A stretch of DNA of 64,000 nt from Viola odorata. Lineage: Eukaryota > Streptophyta > Magnoliopsida > Malpighiales > Violaceae. Shown piece by piece: positions 20,904 through 32,749 of the stretch (positions are counted from its first letter, which is position 1; the number at the start of each line of letters is the position of its first letter). The notes beneath the pieces are model-generated. The model was not told the origin of the DNA and ran no database searches. It saw nothing but the letters and a program-made list of their open reading frames with translations. Both the position numbers and the translations under genes were made by a program. Location: the NCBI GenBank assembly GCA_963691705.1, contig OY829538.1, forward strand, positions 35,236,836-35,300,835, written 5' to 3'.

Positions 20904-22377
20904 TGATTGAGCTTTAACTGTAGTGGTTTTTACCACTAGTACTCTTGCAATTTCGAATGGTATGTTATTGAGTTTGGTGTGAATTATTTGATTATCGCAG
21001 GAAACATCTTTGGAGAGGTAGGGAGCACAAAGAATGAGAATTAGGCATGATTTTGGGAAAATTTGGAGCAGACGGATTCTTGGTCGTTTTCTTGATCAAA
21101 CTGGACATAAGCATCTCTTGGCCAAGACAGACTCGCTTGACCAATCCTTAAACTTGGAGAAATATACGATACAGATAAGCGAATTAGAGGCGCTGGCAAA
21201 TGATTCTTCCCTGCCCTGACGATAGAGAGCGTTAATCACAGACGGATTGTAGATGCGCCCCACTATTTTTATTTTGATAAGATTCTTTTGAGAGGGAGAG
21301 AGTAATTCAAATACAATTTAGAGTTGACTAGGATCCCGTTTCCTTTATTTCCGCCTTTAGATATTTTCTAAGAGGAGGGAACTTTTTATATTCTTTCGAT
21401 GGTTTTGAGCAGGGGATCTCCTCTCTGCCGTTTCTGGGTTTGGAACTTTTTCTTTGGTTTTCGGTTTCTATTTTTACATACTTTTTCTCATTCAGAAACG
21501 AAGGATTTTTAATAAATTCGATACATAGTTTACAGTTGCTTTCAATTGTGAGTATGAGTAGCTAAGTACATCCTTCTTAGTAGAGGCACTTTAAGCACGA
21601 GCATGGGTATGCATAAGAACTAACCGATCTTATTAATCTTTGAATCTGCATTTAATCAATCTCGCAATCACTTCTAACATGTTTCTATTTTATGTTAGAT
21701 CTGGCCAATTTAGCGTTAAATAGATAATGCAGCAGTCATTTCTCTTGGCCATGGATTATTGACTAAGAGGATCAAAGTAGACACCTACGTGCTAGCGGAA
21801 CATCTATGAAATGGTAGGGTGAAAGGTTAATCAGATCTAGTCCCGACTAACACCCTAAGATACTAATCTGGAGTTGTCTTCCCCTAATCGTTCATCATCC
21901 AACTCAATAAACCCTTTAACCAGTAAGGTGTTGGTTGGCTAGGAATCATCTCTAAGCATACCTGAGGTGGTGTTGATACAAGAGGGAAGAAGGGATCATA
22001 AGTGTACCTTGGTCCTATACCAACTCTGTAGATTGAAGATGAATACCCATGCGTTGATGATTGTAACTCGTGTCTCATAGCTTGCTAGCCTCTACTAGGA
22101 ATTTCTCTCATATTTGGTTTCTGTTTTTGGATCTACTATCTTGACCAAGAACGCCATTCTTGGCCAAGACTATTTTATTATTTTATTTACTTTCAGTTTT
22201 AGTTTTAAGACAAAACCCCCAATTTTACCTAAGTGTTATATTAATTATTACAAGTTCTCTCAAAAGTCATACCATAACTCCCAGTGGATCGAACCTCTTA
22301 CTAGCTATCTACAATTTATTAGCTTTTAGTAGTGAGTAGTAACTTAAATTTATTTTTTACGGATTCGACACCCATCA
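20904..22377 (+). repeat. Ath-B LTR, plus-oriented arm
   Basis: A 1474-base LTR from TGATTGAGC to CACCCATCA. It is related to, but distinct from, the Ath-A LTR. It is followed by AATTTTG, the start of an Athila-type leader, and then at once by the inverted arm. It contains the perfect palindrome TCTTGGCCAAGA at 21116-21127. Confidence 0.8.
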
Positions 22378-22385
22378 AATTTTGT

Positions 22386-23798
22386 CAAAAATAAATATAA
22401 GTTACAACTCACTACTAAGCACAAATTAATTGCAGATATCATGTAAGAGGTTCGATCCACAGGAAGTTATGGTATGACTTTTGTATGTGCTTGTAAGGAC
22501 CAGTGATAACACTTAGGTGAAAATTGGGTTTTGTATTCTAAACTGAAACTGGAAAATAATAAAGCAATGAGACAGTCTTGGCTAAGAATAGTGTTCTTGG
22601 TCAAGATGGCAGAACTAGAAATGGAAATCAAATAGGAGAGAAATTCCTAGTAGAGGCTGGCAACTATGAGACATGAGTTACAATCAGTGACGCAGAGGTA
22701 TTTATCTTCAATCTATAGAGTTGCTATAGGATCAAGTTACGCTTATGATCCCTGCTTCCCTCCTATATAAACAACACCTCAGGTACGCTTAGAGATGATG
22801 CCTAACCAACTAGCACCTTGCTGGTTAAAGAGTTTACTGAGTTGGCTGATGAACGACTAGGGGAAGACAACTCCAGACTAGTATCCTCGGGCGACAATCG
22901 GGACTGGATCTGATTAACCTTCCCCCTACATTTCGCGGATGTTCCGCTAGCGCGTAGGTGTCTACTTCGATCTTCTTAGTCAATAATCCATGGCTAAGAA
23001 GAATGATGGTTGTGTGATCTATTGAATCCTAGATTGATCATGTCTAATATCAAATAGAAAACATGTTAGAAATAATTATGAGATTGATTAAATACAGATT
23101 TAAAGAATGAGAAGATCGATTAGGTCTCATGCATACTCATGCCCATGCTTCAATTGCCTCTACTAAGAAGGATGTACTTAGCTACTCATACTCATAATTG
23201 AAAGCAAAATAACCAATGTAATAATAATCAAAATCCCTCGTTGCCGAAGGAATAAAGTGTATAGGAAAGGTGATAGAAAATCAGAGAGGAGATTCAAACC
23301 CAGTGACGGTCGACCCCCTTCTCAGAACCCTAGAAAGAGTATAAATAATCCTCTCTTCCTAGAAAATAGCTAAAGGCAGAAATAAAGGAAAATAAAATCC
23401 TAATCGACTCTAAATTGTATTTGAATGCCTCTATTCCTCAGCAAAGAATCTTATTAGAATAAAAAAGCGGGGCGCATCTTCAATCAGTCTGTGATTAACG
23501 CTTTCAATCATCAGGGCAGGAAAGAATCATCTACCAGTGCCTTTAATTCACTATCTGCTCCGTAGATTTCTCCAGGATGATGGATTGGCCAAGCGAGTCT
23601 CTCTTGGTCAAGAAGGAAACCAAGAATCCTTTTGCTCCATCTTTGCCTAGAATCATGCTCAATCTCCTTCTTTGTGCTCCTTAGCTCTCCCAAGCTGTTT
23701 CCTACAATAATTGAATGATTCACACCAAAATTAATAGCATACCATTCGAAATTGCAAGAGAACAAGTGCTAAAAATCACTATGATTAAGGCTCAATCA
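22386..23798 (-). repeat. Ath-B LTR, minus-oriented arm
   Basis: The reverse complement of this segment follows the arm at 20904-22377 for nearly its whole length, including the TGATTGAGC start (complement at 23790-23798). It lacks the last 17 or so bases (GGATTCGACACCCATCA). A polypurine tract (minus strand, about 23799-23815) abuts its TG end, so it is a 3' LTR of a minus-strand element. Confidence 0.78.
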
Positions 23799-24480
23799 AA
23801 CCCCCCCACACTTATTCTAGTGCTTGCCCCCGAGCATACTGACTCTATAACAAAACAAAATAAACCAAAACACATAAAAACATAAAAATCAGAAGGGTCC
23901 TGCGATTAACCATTCATCTCATCACATAGAATGCTCAAACACTTTACTCCACAACTCCAAAACCGTATTACTAAGGCCTAACCAATACCCCAAATATCCT
24001 ACATATACATAGTCATAATTCAGGTGCTCTATGACAAAATCATGCAAACTAAAACACAACAAACTATTTGGCCTTCCTTTTCTTCCTATTCCACCTAAAC
24101 TGTTCCCATATTTACCAGTATTTCACATGAATCTTTGATTCATTGAGTAGTATTTTGGATGCTCTTACTTCGTGAGGCAAGAACACCAGGACAAACTGCT
24201 TTTCTTTTATATGCTGCTGCAAAATTTTGAGGATAGTTCTCTGGATACTCTTGTTTGGTGAGACAAGAATACCAGAGCATTTTTATTCTTTTCAAGGGCT
24301 CATCTAAAAATTGCATGGCAATTCTATGTGTCAAAGATTTAGAAGGTGAGACAAAATAATTATGAATATTTAATTTGTAGATTCTGGTGTTAAGTACCAA
24401 AATCATGAGTCTATATTGTTGAGTGATGTTTGAAGAGTACCAGGAGTCGTACTCTTATAGGTATTGGAAATGTTAACCCA
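23799..24480 (-). other. Ath-B 3' internal remnant (non-coding)
   Basis: This resembles the region next to the Ath-C LTR at 62670-63510: shared words include CTTGCCCCCGAGCATACT, GGCCTAACCAATACCCC and TATTGGAAATGTTAACCC. It is the non-coding stretch between pol and the 3' LTR. The match to Ath-C stops at about 24480, where Ath-A gag sequence resumes on the plus strand. Confidence 0.65.
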
Positions 24481-25406
24481 ATTTACAGTAGTCTATGTAG
24501 TTGAGGGAAGTACAAGTAAAAGTCACCGAAATAAATTGAGGAAGATGAAGCAGAAGAAATGGAAGAAGCATAAAAGATCATAACGATATAGGATGAACCT
24601 TTCTTGACCAAGCAGGACATTAAGCGAGAAGAAATGGCCAAGAAAGTTGAGAGGAAGGCAAAGAAAGCGGAAGAAATCACAAAACAGAATGAAAAAAGTG
24701 GACGATGCACCTGCACCTGCCAGGACAAAAAGATAAAAGGAAGAAAAGGAATTTATAGACATATTTAAAAAAGTGGCAATTAACATGCCTATGCTTGAAT
24801 TGATTGCTAAAATTCATAGTTATGATAGATTCCTTAAAAGTTTATGCTCTAATAAAAGGAAACTTCCAGGGATTAAACAGATTATCTTGACCCGGAATGT
24901 CTCTTCAGTATTTCAATCAAAACTTCCAGAGAAGTGCACAGATCAAGGCACATTTGACCTTCCTTGTAGGATAGGGAATAAGAAGATCGAGAAATCCTTA
25001 TGCTATCTAGTAGTATGAGAGTAGTCATCCAACTTGCGTATCGATCAATTATACACCCCAAGGGAGTTGTTGAGAGCGTTCTTATCCAAGTCAATGATTT
25101 CATATACCCTGTTGACTTCTACATTGTGGACATGAATATGGACTTTTCCATAAACTCTACTGATGTCCTTTCTTAAGAACTACAAAAGCTTTAATTGATG
25201 TTTATCATGACTGTCTTTTGCTTGAATATTTTAGACAAACTATTAAGTTTAAAATGTATGACGCTATGAAGCATCCAAGGGAGATTCACAACTTGAATTT
25301 TATGGATGTATGTGAACCCCCAGCTGATGTAGTATACGAACTTAATGAGACTGGCCCTCTTAACTATGTTCTTACTAGGGGAATGGAACGAGAAAATCTG
25401 AAGTAG
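24481..25406 (+). pseudogene. Ath-A gag C-terminus and protease
   Basis: After a Lys/Glu-rich stretch, FIDIFKKVAINMPMLELIAK and the KFLKDLCTNKRK-like segment (here RFLKSLCSNKRKLPG) lead to KLPEKCTDQGTFDLPCRIG and KSLCYLVV-stop. Relatives have CDLGASI at this point, so the catalytic Asp-containing loop is replaced. Later frames keep FKMYDAMKHPREIHNLNFMD, the protease-RT linker. Confidence 0.8.
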
Positions 25407-26720
25407 ATGAAGGAAGAGCTAATCATTGGCAAAGATTTATTAGAAATTGTGCAGGAGCTTAACGTTTTAGGGCCTTTGTTTAAAGAAGCAATCAATTCTG
25501 AGCTTCCACAAGTTTATAATAAACTCCTACCTTCTATTGTGCAGGCACCAGAAATCGAGCTCAAGAAGCTTCCAGATCATCTAAAGAATGCCTTTCTTGG
25601 TCAAGAATCCACATTGTCAGTTATAATTTCTAGTAAATTGACCAAGGAAGAGGAATAACGATTGGTGGATTTGCTCCAGCAGTACAACGAAGCAATTGGG
25701 TGGATGATTGCGGACATCAAGGGGATATCACCAACCTTCAGAACCCACAAAATCCACATAGAGGAGGATAAGAAGACAACCAGATACCCACAAAGGAGGC
25801 TCAATCCTCCTATGATGGAAGTAGTCAGGAAAGAATCCTCAAGCTCCTGGATGCAGGAGTAATCTATCCAATTTCTAATAGCGATTGGGTTTCCCCTGTC
25901 TAGGTAGTTCCCAAGAAGACCAGAATTATTGCGATAGAAAATGGGGATGACAAGCAAGTGCCAACGAGAGTTTAGAATGGATTGAGGGTTTGTATTGACT
26001 ACAGACGCCTCAATAATGTGACCAAGAAAGATCATTTTCCCTTGCCCTTTATCGATAAAATGCTTGAAAGGATAGCAGGTAAATCTCATTATTGTTTTCT
26101 CGATGGTTAGTCAAGATTTCATCAAATTCCTATGGCACCTAAGGATCAAGAGAAAACAACTTTCACTTGTCCTTTCCGAACATTTGCATACAAAATAATG
26201 CCCTTTGGTTTTTGTAATGCACCTGCAACTTTTCAGAGATGCACGGTGAGCATCTTTTCTGATTTCGTAGAAAAGAGTATAGAAGTTTTTATGGATGATT
26301 TCACCATACGTGGAGATTCCTTTGATCACTCTCTTAAAAACCTTGAAGCGATTTTAAAATGATGCATTGAAACTAATTTAGTTTTAAACTTTGAAAAGAG
26401 TCACTTCATGGTTGACCATGGTATTGTTCTTGGCCATGTGATTTCCAAGGATGGAATTAAGTTAGACCAAGCAAAGATAGAAATTATCAAAGATTTGTCT
26501 TACCCCTCTTCTGTTAGAGAGGTTCGTTCTTTCCTTGGCCACACAGGGTTTTACAGGCGCTATATCAAGGATTTCTCCAAGGTAGCAGAACCCATGTGCA
26601 AACTATTTCAGAAGGATGTGGAGTTCGCTTTTAATGATGCTTGCAAGGAATCCTTTGACAAGCTGAAAGATAAGCTTACTACAACCCCGGTGATTCAACC
26701 ACCAAACTAGAGCCTACCTT
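25407..26720 (+). pseudogene. Ath-A reverse transcriptase
   Basis: Ordered motifs: LKKLPDHLKNAFLGQ, AIGWMIADIKGISP, QRRLNPPMMEVVRKE, VCIDYRRLNNVTKKDHFPLP, CFLDG-stop-SRFHQIPM, IMPFGFCNAPATFQRC, FMDDFTIRGDSFDHSL, then SFLGHTGFYRRYIKDFSKVA. The Athila-type FMDDF active site is intact. Stops occur at about 25656, 25860, 25903, 26108, 26360 and 26708. Confidence 0.88.
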
Positions 26721-27180
26721 TTGAAATTATGTGTGATGCAAGTAACTCAGTAGTTGGAGTAGTACTTGGCCAAAGGAAGGGAAAGGAATCGCAAGTGATC
26801 TATTATGCATCCAAAATGTTGGGTGAAGCTTGGAAAAATAACACAACAACAGAAAAGGAGCTATTTGCTATCATATTTGCACTTGATAAGTTTAGATCTT
26901 ATTTATTAGGACCTAAACTTATCATTTTCTCTGACCATACTGGTTTAAGGTATCTCTTGACCAAGAAAAAAGCCAAGCCAAGGCTTATTCGATGGATTTT
27001 ATTTCTCCAAGAGTTCGACCTTTAAATCAAGGACAAAAAGGGATGAGAGAACCTGGTAGTAGACAATCTAAGTAGGTTGATAAGCACAGAGATAGAGCTT
27101 ATAGTTGATGAATTTCCTGATGAACATCTATACCTTGTAAAAGGGGTACTTCCATGGTACCACAACATCGCAAACTATTT
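26721..27180 (+). pseudogene. Ath-A RNase H, first copy
   Basis: [49 protein letters not shown] and [20 protein letters not shown] are RNase H motifs in order, with the catalytic Asp in CDAS and in [14 protein letters not shown] and the LSRL tail follow. Confidence 0.88.
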
Positions 27181-28120
27181 GGCCAAAGGTAAGTACTACG
27201 GTGAGTTGACTCCTTTTTAGAAGGCCAAAATAAAAAAAATACTCAAGGAATTATGTGTGGGATGATCCTTACATATGGAGAATAGGACCAGATCAATTGC
27301 TAAGAAGATATGTACAATTAAATGAAATTTCTTCTGTCTTGTATCACTGCCACACTTCTCCTAGCAGTGGACATTTTAGTGGGAAGAAAACTGCCTATAA
27401 GATTTTAGAAGCAGGTTTCTATTGACCCACTTTATTTAATGATAGCAAAAGATTCTACTAAGAATATGAAGAACTGCAAAAAATAGGTAACATTAGTGCC
27501 AGAAATCAAATGTCTATGAATCCTATTATGTCATGTGAAATATTTGATCTCTGGGGCATTGATTTTATGGGACCTTTTCCCAATTCTGGAGGTAATTCTT
27601 ATATTCTGTTAGCTGTTGATTACGTGTCTAAATGGGTAGAGGCTAAAGCCACTCAAACATATGACGCTAAAACTGTTATATCCTTTTTCAAATCTAACAT
27701 CTTTAGCAGGTTTAGAGTTCCTCGTGAGATCATTAGTGACCGAGGAACCCACTTTTGTAACAGGATAGTTGAAGCTCTGTTCAAAAGATATGGAATTATG
27801 CATCAAGTGTCCACTGCTTACCATCCATAGATAAACAGCCAAGCAAAAGTCTCAAACAGGAAAATCAAGTCCATCTTGGCCAAGACAGTCAACCCCTCGA
27901 GGAAGGACTAGAGCCAGCGATTGGATGAGGCACTTTGGACCTACAGGACAACTTACAAAACACGTCATCCTTCAGAATGATGTATGGTAAGGCGTGTCAT
28001 CTGCCTGATGAGCTGGAACATAAGGCGTATTGGGCCATCAAAAGCATCAACACGGAAATGGAAGTTGTTGGAGAACAAAGGAAGTTGGACATCTGTGAGC
28101 TAGAGGAGTTAAGAAATTAG
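27181..28120 (+). pseudogene. Ath-A integrase, first copy
   Basis: The zinc finger (CHTSPSSGHFSGKKTAYKIL) is degraded. The core reads [47 protein letters not shown] and STAYHP-stop. The C-terminal part (FRMMYGKACHLPDELEHKAYW) ends at CELEELRN. The sequence then switches abruptly to RNase H again at about 28121. Confidence 0.85.
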
Positions 28121-28405
28121 GCCTTTTGAAATCATGTGTGATGCTAGCAACTCGGAAGTAAGAGCAAGTCTTCGCCAAATAAAAGGGAAAAAATCACATA
28201 TGATTTACTATACCTCTAAGATGTTGGATGATGCTCAAAGAAACTACACCACAGCAAAGAAGGAGCTATTTGCTGTGATATTTGCTCTTGATAAATTTAG
28301 GTCTTATTTATTGGGAACTAAAGTTATCATTTTCTCTGATCATGCAACATTAAAGTTTCTCTTAGTCAAGAAGGAGGTCAAGCCTCGACTAATCAGATAG
28401 GTATT
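28121..28405 (+). pseudogene. Ath-A RNase H, second divergent copy
   Basis: [55 protein letters not shown] and [20 protein letters not shown] repeat the domain at 26721. Many residues differ, so it is not a recent duplicate. It is cut after KPRLIR, where the sequence skips to the segment before the integrase. Confidence 0.85.
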
Positions 28406-29405
28406 GTTACTTGGCCAGAGGTAAGTTTTACGGTAAGCTCTCTGCCTATGAAAAGGCTACGATCAAGAAAGACTCTAGACACTATTTGTGGGATGAGCCC
28501 TATATATGGAGGATCGGAACTAAACAACTATTAAGGAGATAGGTACAAAATCATGAAATTCCTTCTATTTTGAACTTTTGTAATACTTCTCCTTGCGGTG
28601 GGTATTTTGGTGGGAAGAAAACTACTTTTAATGTTTTAGAACCAGGTTTCTATTGGCCCACTCTATTTGCTGATTGTCTTAAATTTTATCAATCTTGTGC
28701 TGAATGTCAGAAGACATGGAATATAAATTCTAGAAATCAAATGCCAATGAACCCTATTTTATCTTGTGAAATATTTGGTTTATAGGGCATAGATTTCATG
28801 GGACCGTTCTCTATATACCTTTGGCTATTGATTATATTTCTAAATGGGTAGAAGCAAAGGCAATAAGAACTGACGATGCCAAAAGTGTTATCTCCTTTCT
28901 CAAAACCAACATCTTTAACAGGTTTCCAAGAGGGGTCATTAGTGATCGAGGAACCCATTTTTGAAATAGGATTGTCGCAGCCTTGTTCAAGAAGTACAAC
29001 ATCACGCATCGAGTGTCTACTGGCTACCATCCATAGACGAATGACCAAGTAGAGATATAAAACAGGGAAGTGAAGTCCATCTTGACTAAGACAGTCAATC
29101 CCTCAAGGAAGGATTGGAGTTAGAGGATGGATGATGTACTTTGGGCTTATAGGACAACCTATAAGACGCCAATTGATATGACCCTATACAAAGTATTACC
29201 AAGAAGAATTTCTTTGTTAGACAGAAAGTTTTACTTTATGATTCCAAATTTAGAATTTTTTTCTGATAAATTAAAAACTAAGTGGCATAGAGCAACAAAA
29301 AGAGACCAAGAGACTCCTCCGGACCCTCATGACCTCCCAGACTCAAGCTTCCAATGTGAACCAAGCTCTCCTAGAATATCTATTTTTCCTAACCCAAAAG
29401 ATTAA
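28406..29405 (+). pseudogene. Ath-A integrase, second divergent copy
   Basis: The order is YLWDEPYIWRIG, CNTSPCGGYFGGKKTTFNVL (zinc finger), [48 protein letters not shown] and DDVLWAYRTTYKTPIDMT. It ends in SDKLKTKWHRATKRDQETPP. Several stops and small deletions are present. Confidence 0.83.
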
Positions 29406-30778
29406 CTATGCCTACCTCAACAAAGCTCCACCATCATCCCCTCCACCACCCTCTGCTTGATGGCCTTGCCCCAAGTTGTCTCTTTTAATTTTAATTTTTG
29501 TTCTTTTATTTTCTATTTTGTTTTTATTTTTTTTGTGTTTTTCTCTCCTACACATTGAGGAAAATGTGTCCGATAAGTGTGGGGGGAGGGGTTTTGTCTT
29601 GTATTTAATTGTTACTATGCTTATGTGTTTTTACAGTGTTTTGTGTGTTTAAATATTAATGCATGCGTTAGTTAAATTTTTCTATTTTTAGGTTAGTTTT
29701 AATTCTGCATGATTTTTCATTTTGCTTTTTGTGTGTTTTTAGCATTATTCCTTGCATGTTTCATGTTTTACGTGTGCACAAAAATCATAACCCTCTTTTT
29801 CCCTTGAAAAATTGCCTCAACACATTAAATGCCATGACACTTCACTAGTCAAATCCATATTTTATTAACTGGGCAATCGTATGAGTGTAACATGTTCAAT
29901 ACCAGTAACTGCATATCTCTTAATGCTAGTTTAACTATTGCCTCTCACCATAGACCCATGATTAGTTTAGCTTGGAGCTTAGGAGAGTTATTGGAGGAAC
30001 ACCAGAAAAAACTTTCTTGGCAAAGAAATTGACTAAGAATTTTGTTTTATCACGCTAAATAGTAATTGAATCATCCAGAAAAATATAGAGTTGTCAGTTT
30101 TTAATTCTGCACTGGTTGATGAGTCTTTCAATTCCTTGCATGTGATTGTGGACACCATTGGAACTAACAGGATTGTACGGTGTTGGTAATTCGGTACCAT
30201 CACCCCTTAAGTAGGCGAAACTCCCAAAGTGTATTTAGCTAATCCCTTATTACCGGGCCGAACAAGCTAAGCTCGTGGTATCCAATGCTTGAACTTTATG
30301 TGCTATATCAATTGCGAAGCAAAAGGAACAGAAAAGATTCAAGGAATTGCGCAAAGGAAATGGAAAAAAAAAAGAAGTGCAAATAGAAGACCTAAATGTA
30401 GGCATAACTTGACAATAATATGTGCTTATATGTTTAATTTTTTGTCCTGTGAATGCGCAATTGTGTGTTAGCAACTCTATATATTTCTAGATTAATTGGG
30501 TGAGACAATAATTTGTAATCAAAATGTTTTGTTCCGTCAACTTTGTCTTAAGTGCAAGGCTATCTATTGTGGTGCTATTGTGATGATCGAGATGTTTGGG
30601 GCATTGAATAGGGCCTGTTAATTTAGGATGGATTTGAAGAAGTGAAGTCTCTGTGTATTTTCTGTGTTGAGCCTGATTTTTGAGTCAAAACTTGAGTTAC
30701 TGATTTTTAATTTGTATTTGTTTGTTTTCTGTTTATTTGAATGTTGGGGGGCAAGCATTGGTTTATGTGTGGGGGATT
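29406..30778 (+). other. Ath-A non-coding 3' region and polypurine tract
   Basis: About 1.4 kb without a reading frame, typical of Athila elements. It contains two G-rich tracts (about 29578-29592, and 30767-30776 directly before the LTR). No env-like frame is seen. Confidence 0.7.
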
Positions 30779-32149
30779 TGATTGGACTTAATTTGTGGTA
30801 TTTTTTACCACCTGTTTTCATGCTTTTTGAATGGTGATTCTACTAATATGAGTACAATTTCCATTCTTTTTGCAGAAAGCAATCCTGGAGCATAAAGAGT
30901 AAAAAGGGGGCAGAAAAGAGCTATTTCTGGGCAGAGTTGAGCAAACACCTTTCTTGACTAGTCTATTGACCAAGAGGAGCCGTCTTGGCTGACATAGAAT
31001 CCCATCCTCCGAGTGATACTTGAAGTCAGAAGTCTAATGCGATTGTGATTGCTAACCTATCAGCAGAAGAGTTGGAGTGGCATCAACCCTTCTTTATTCA
31101 GCTTGTAGACTTCTGATTAGAGAGGAAGACTGATCAAATACAAGTAGAAGTTTAATGAGGATTTATTTTATTTCTTTCCTTTTAGATATATTATGGAGGG
31201 AGGAAACTATATATAGTCTCCCTAAGGTTTTGAGAAAGTGGTCTTGGTCTGTTATTTTCTGTTTTACTTCTGTTTTTAATTTCAAAACTCCTTGCTCCTT
31301 CGTTTCTTGACAGAAATGGAGGATTCAATTTATGCTATTCTATCTTTTGTTTTCTTCAAACATGAGTATGAGCAACTAAATATATCTTTCTAGTAGAAGC
31401 GTTTAAAGAATGATCATGAGTTTGCATGAGATCTAATTATTCTTAATTAATCTTTAAATCTGCATTTAATTGATCTCTACTAGAACTGTATTGCACTTCC
31501 TTTTGATTTTAGCTATGGTGAGTCTAGAGTTGATTTGATTCTTACAAGTAGATAGCTAGCCTTGAGAAGCTAGTGAGAAAGGTTAATCTGATTTAATCCT
31601 AATTGATAACCGAGGATCCTAGGTTTGGAGTTGTCTTCCCCTAATCGATCATAAATCTAATCGATCATCAATCAATTTTAGTAAAGCTCTTAACCAACAA
31701 GGTGGTAGTTGATTAGGAATCATTTCTAAGCATACGTGAGACGATTTTGATACAGGAGGGAAGCAGGGGTCATAAACGTACCTTTATCCTATAGCAACTA
31801 TGTAGATTGAAGATGAATACCTTTGAATCAATCATTGCTGCTCATGATTCATAGCTTGTTAAGATTCTATTAGGATCTCTTCTCTGATTGTTCATTTTTG
31901 ACCTGTTTCTTAACCAAGAATTATATTCTTGGAATGGACATTTTTACTTGCTTTATTTTCTTTACAGTCTTTAATTTTTAAACAAAATCCCCTCTATTTC
32001 ACCTAAGTGTTACAACTGGTCTTTATAAGCATGCACGAAAATCATACCATTACTCTCTATGGACGAACCTCTGGCTATTATTTACAATTAATCTTGTGCT
32101 TAATAAGAATTTGTATTTATTATATTTTTTACGGAGTCGACCCCCATTA
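30779..32149 (+). repeat. Ath-A 3' LTR
   Basis: It begins TGATTGGACTT after GTGTGGGGGATT and ends GACCCCCATTA, where the 5' copy ends CATCA. The LINE frame continues directly at 32150 with GCC AGG CTT CCG (ARLP). Confidence 0.87.
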
Positions 32150-32524
32150 GCCAGGCTTCCGATTGGCACTTGTGATGAATTAGAAAGGGTCACTAGAAGC
32201 TTTATGCGGGGACGAAGCATAGATGATAAGAAGCTACCTCAAGTGGCATAGAGCAAATTAGAAAAACCAAAGAATTCTTATGGTTTGGAGATGAGGGATC
32301 TGGCCAGGGTCAATAGTTCCTATTGTATGAAAATATGTTGGTATTGATTAGTGACAATGAAAAGCTTTGGGTGTGTGTTATACGAGATAAATATAAAGCT
32401 CCAGTTGGTATCCCAAATGAGCTTCCTACTCAAAGATCATTGTCCATATGGTGGTGGTGTCCATCTGGTAGGCGTGGCCTTTTAGCAGCCATCAATTTTT
32501 TTCTAGCATTGAAGCCATTGGATT
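32150..32524 (+). pseudogene. LINE (L1-type) ORF2, downstream half
   Basis: ARLPIGTCDELERVTRSFMRG continues the RT-distal domain interrupted at 18950. PKNSYGLEMRDLARVNSSY and LWVCVIRDKYKAPVG follow with a frameshift. This is the usual region after the L1 RT thumb. The end of the LINE and any poly(A) tail could not be found. Confidence 0.8.
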
Positions 32525-32618
32525 AGGCATTTTTTGTGAGAAATTATGGCCGAATATTGTTTTGTATTTTCTTTTGTCCAATTTTGTTAAAAAAGAAAAT
32601 TACTTATGGGACCGTAAA

Positions 32619-32702
32619 TGTATTTAGCAAATGAAGAAATATTTTCTTATATATTACAGTGGGTATACAACTATATATATATACACATACTACTTTCTAA
32701 CA
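32619..32702 (-). repeat. Cop-G 3' LTR
   Basis: An 84-base LTR (minus-strand TGTTAGAAAG ... GCTAAATACA). The minus-strand tract TTGAGGGGGGG directly before it is the polypurine tract. The 5' LTR is 129 bases; the difference is an AT-rich stretch. Confidence 0.85.
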
Positions 32703-32749
32703 CCCCCCCTCAAGCTGGAGCATAGATATTAATCATGCCCAACTTGTTA

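Larger units (their letters stand above)
18951..32149 (+). mobile_element. Ath-A, Athila-like gypsy LTR retrotransposon (defective, nested)
   Basis: It has two long LTRs, a tRNA-Asp-like PBS, Athila-type gag and pol, a long non-coding 3' region and a polypurine tract before the 3' LTR. It splits a LINE RT gene between 18950 and 32150. A clean target duplication is not visible (ACTAA left, GCCAG right). Inside are the inverted LTR pair Ath-B (20904-24480) and a second RNase H-integrase block (28121-29405). Many stops make it inactive. No env-like frame was found. Confidence 0.85.

Noticed and set aside
29406..30778. Envelope-like ORF in Ath-A
   Set aside because: The region between pol and the 3' LTR has no frame longer than about 75 codons and no transmembrane pattern.
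18946..32154. ACTAA/GCCAG as the target duplication of Ath-A
   Set aside because: The words do not match; the edges are supported by LTR alignment and the LINE frame instead.
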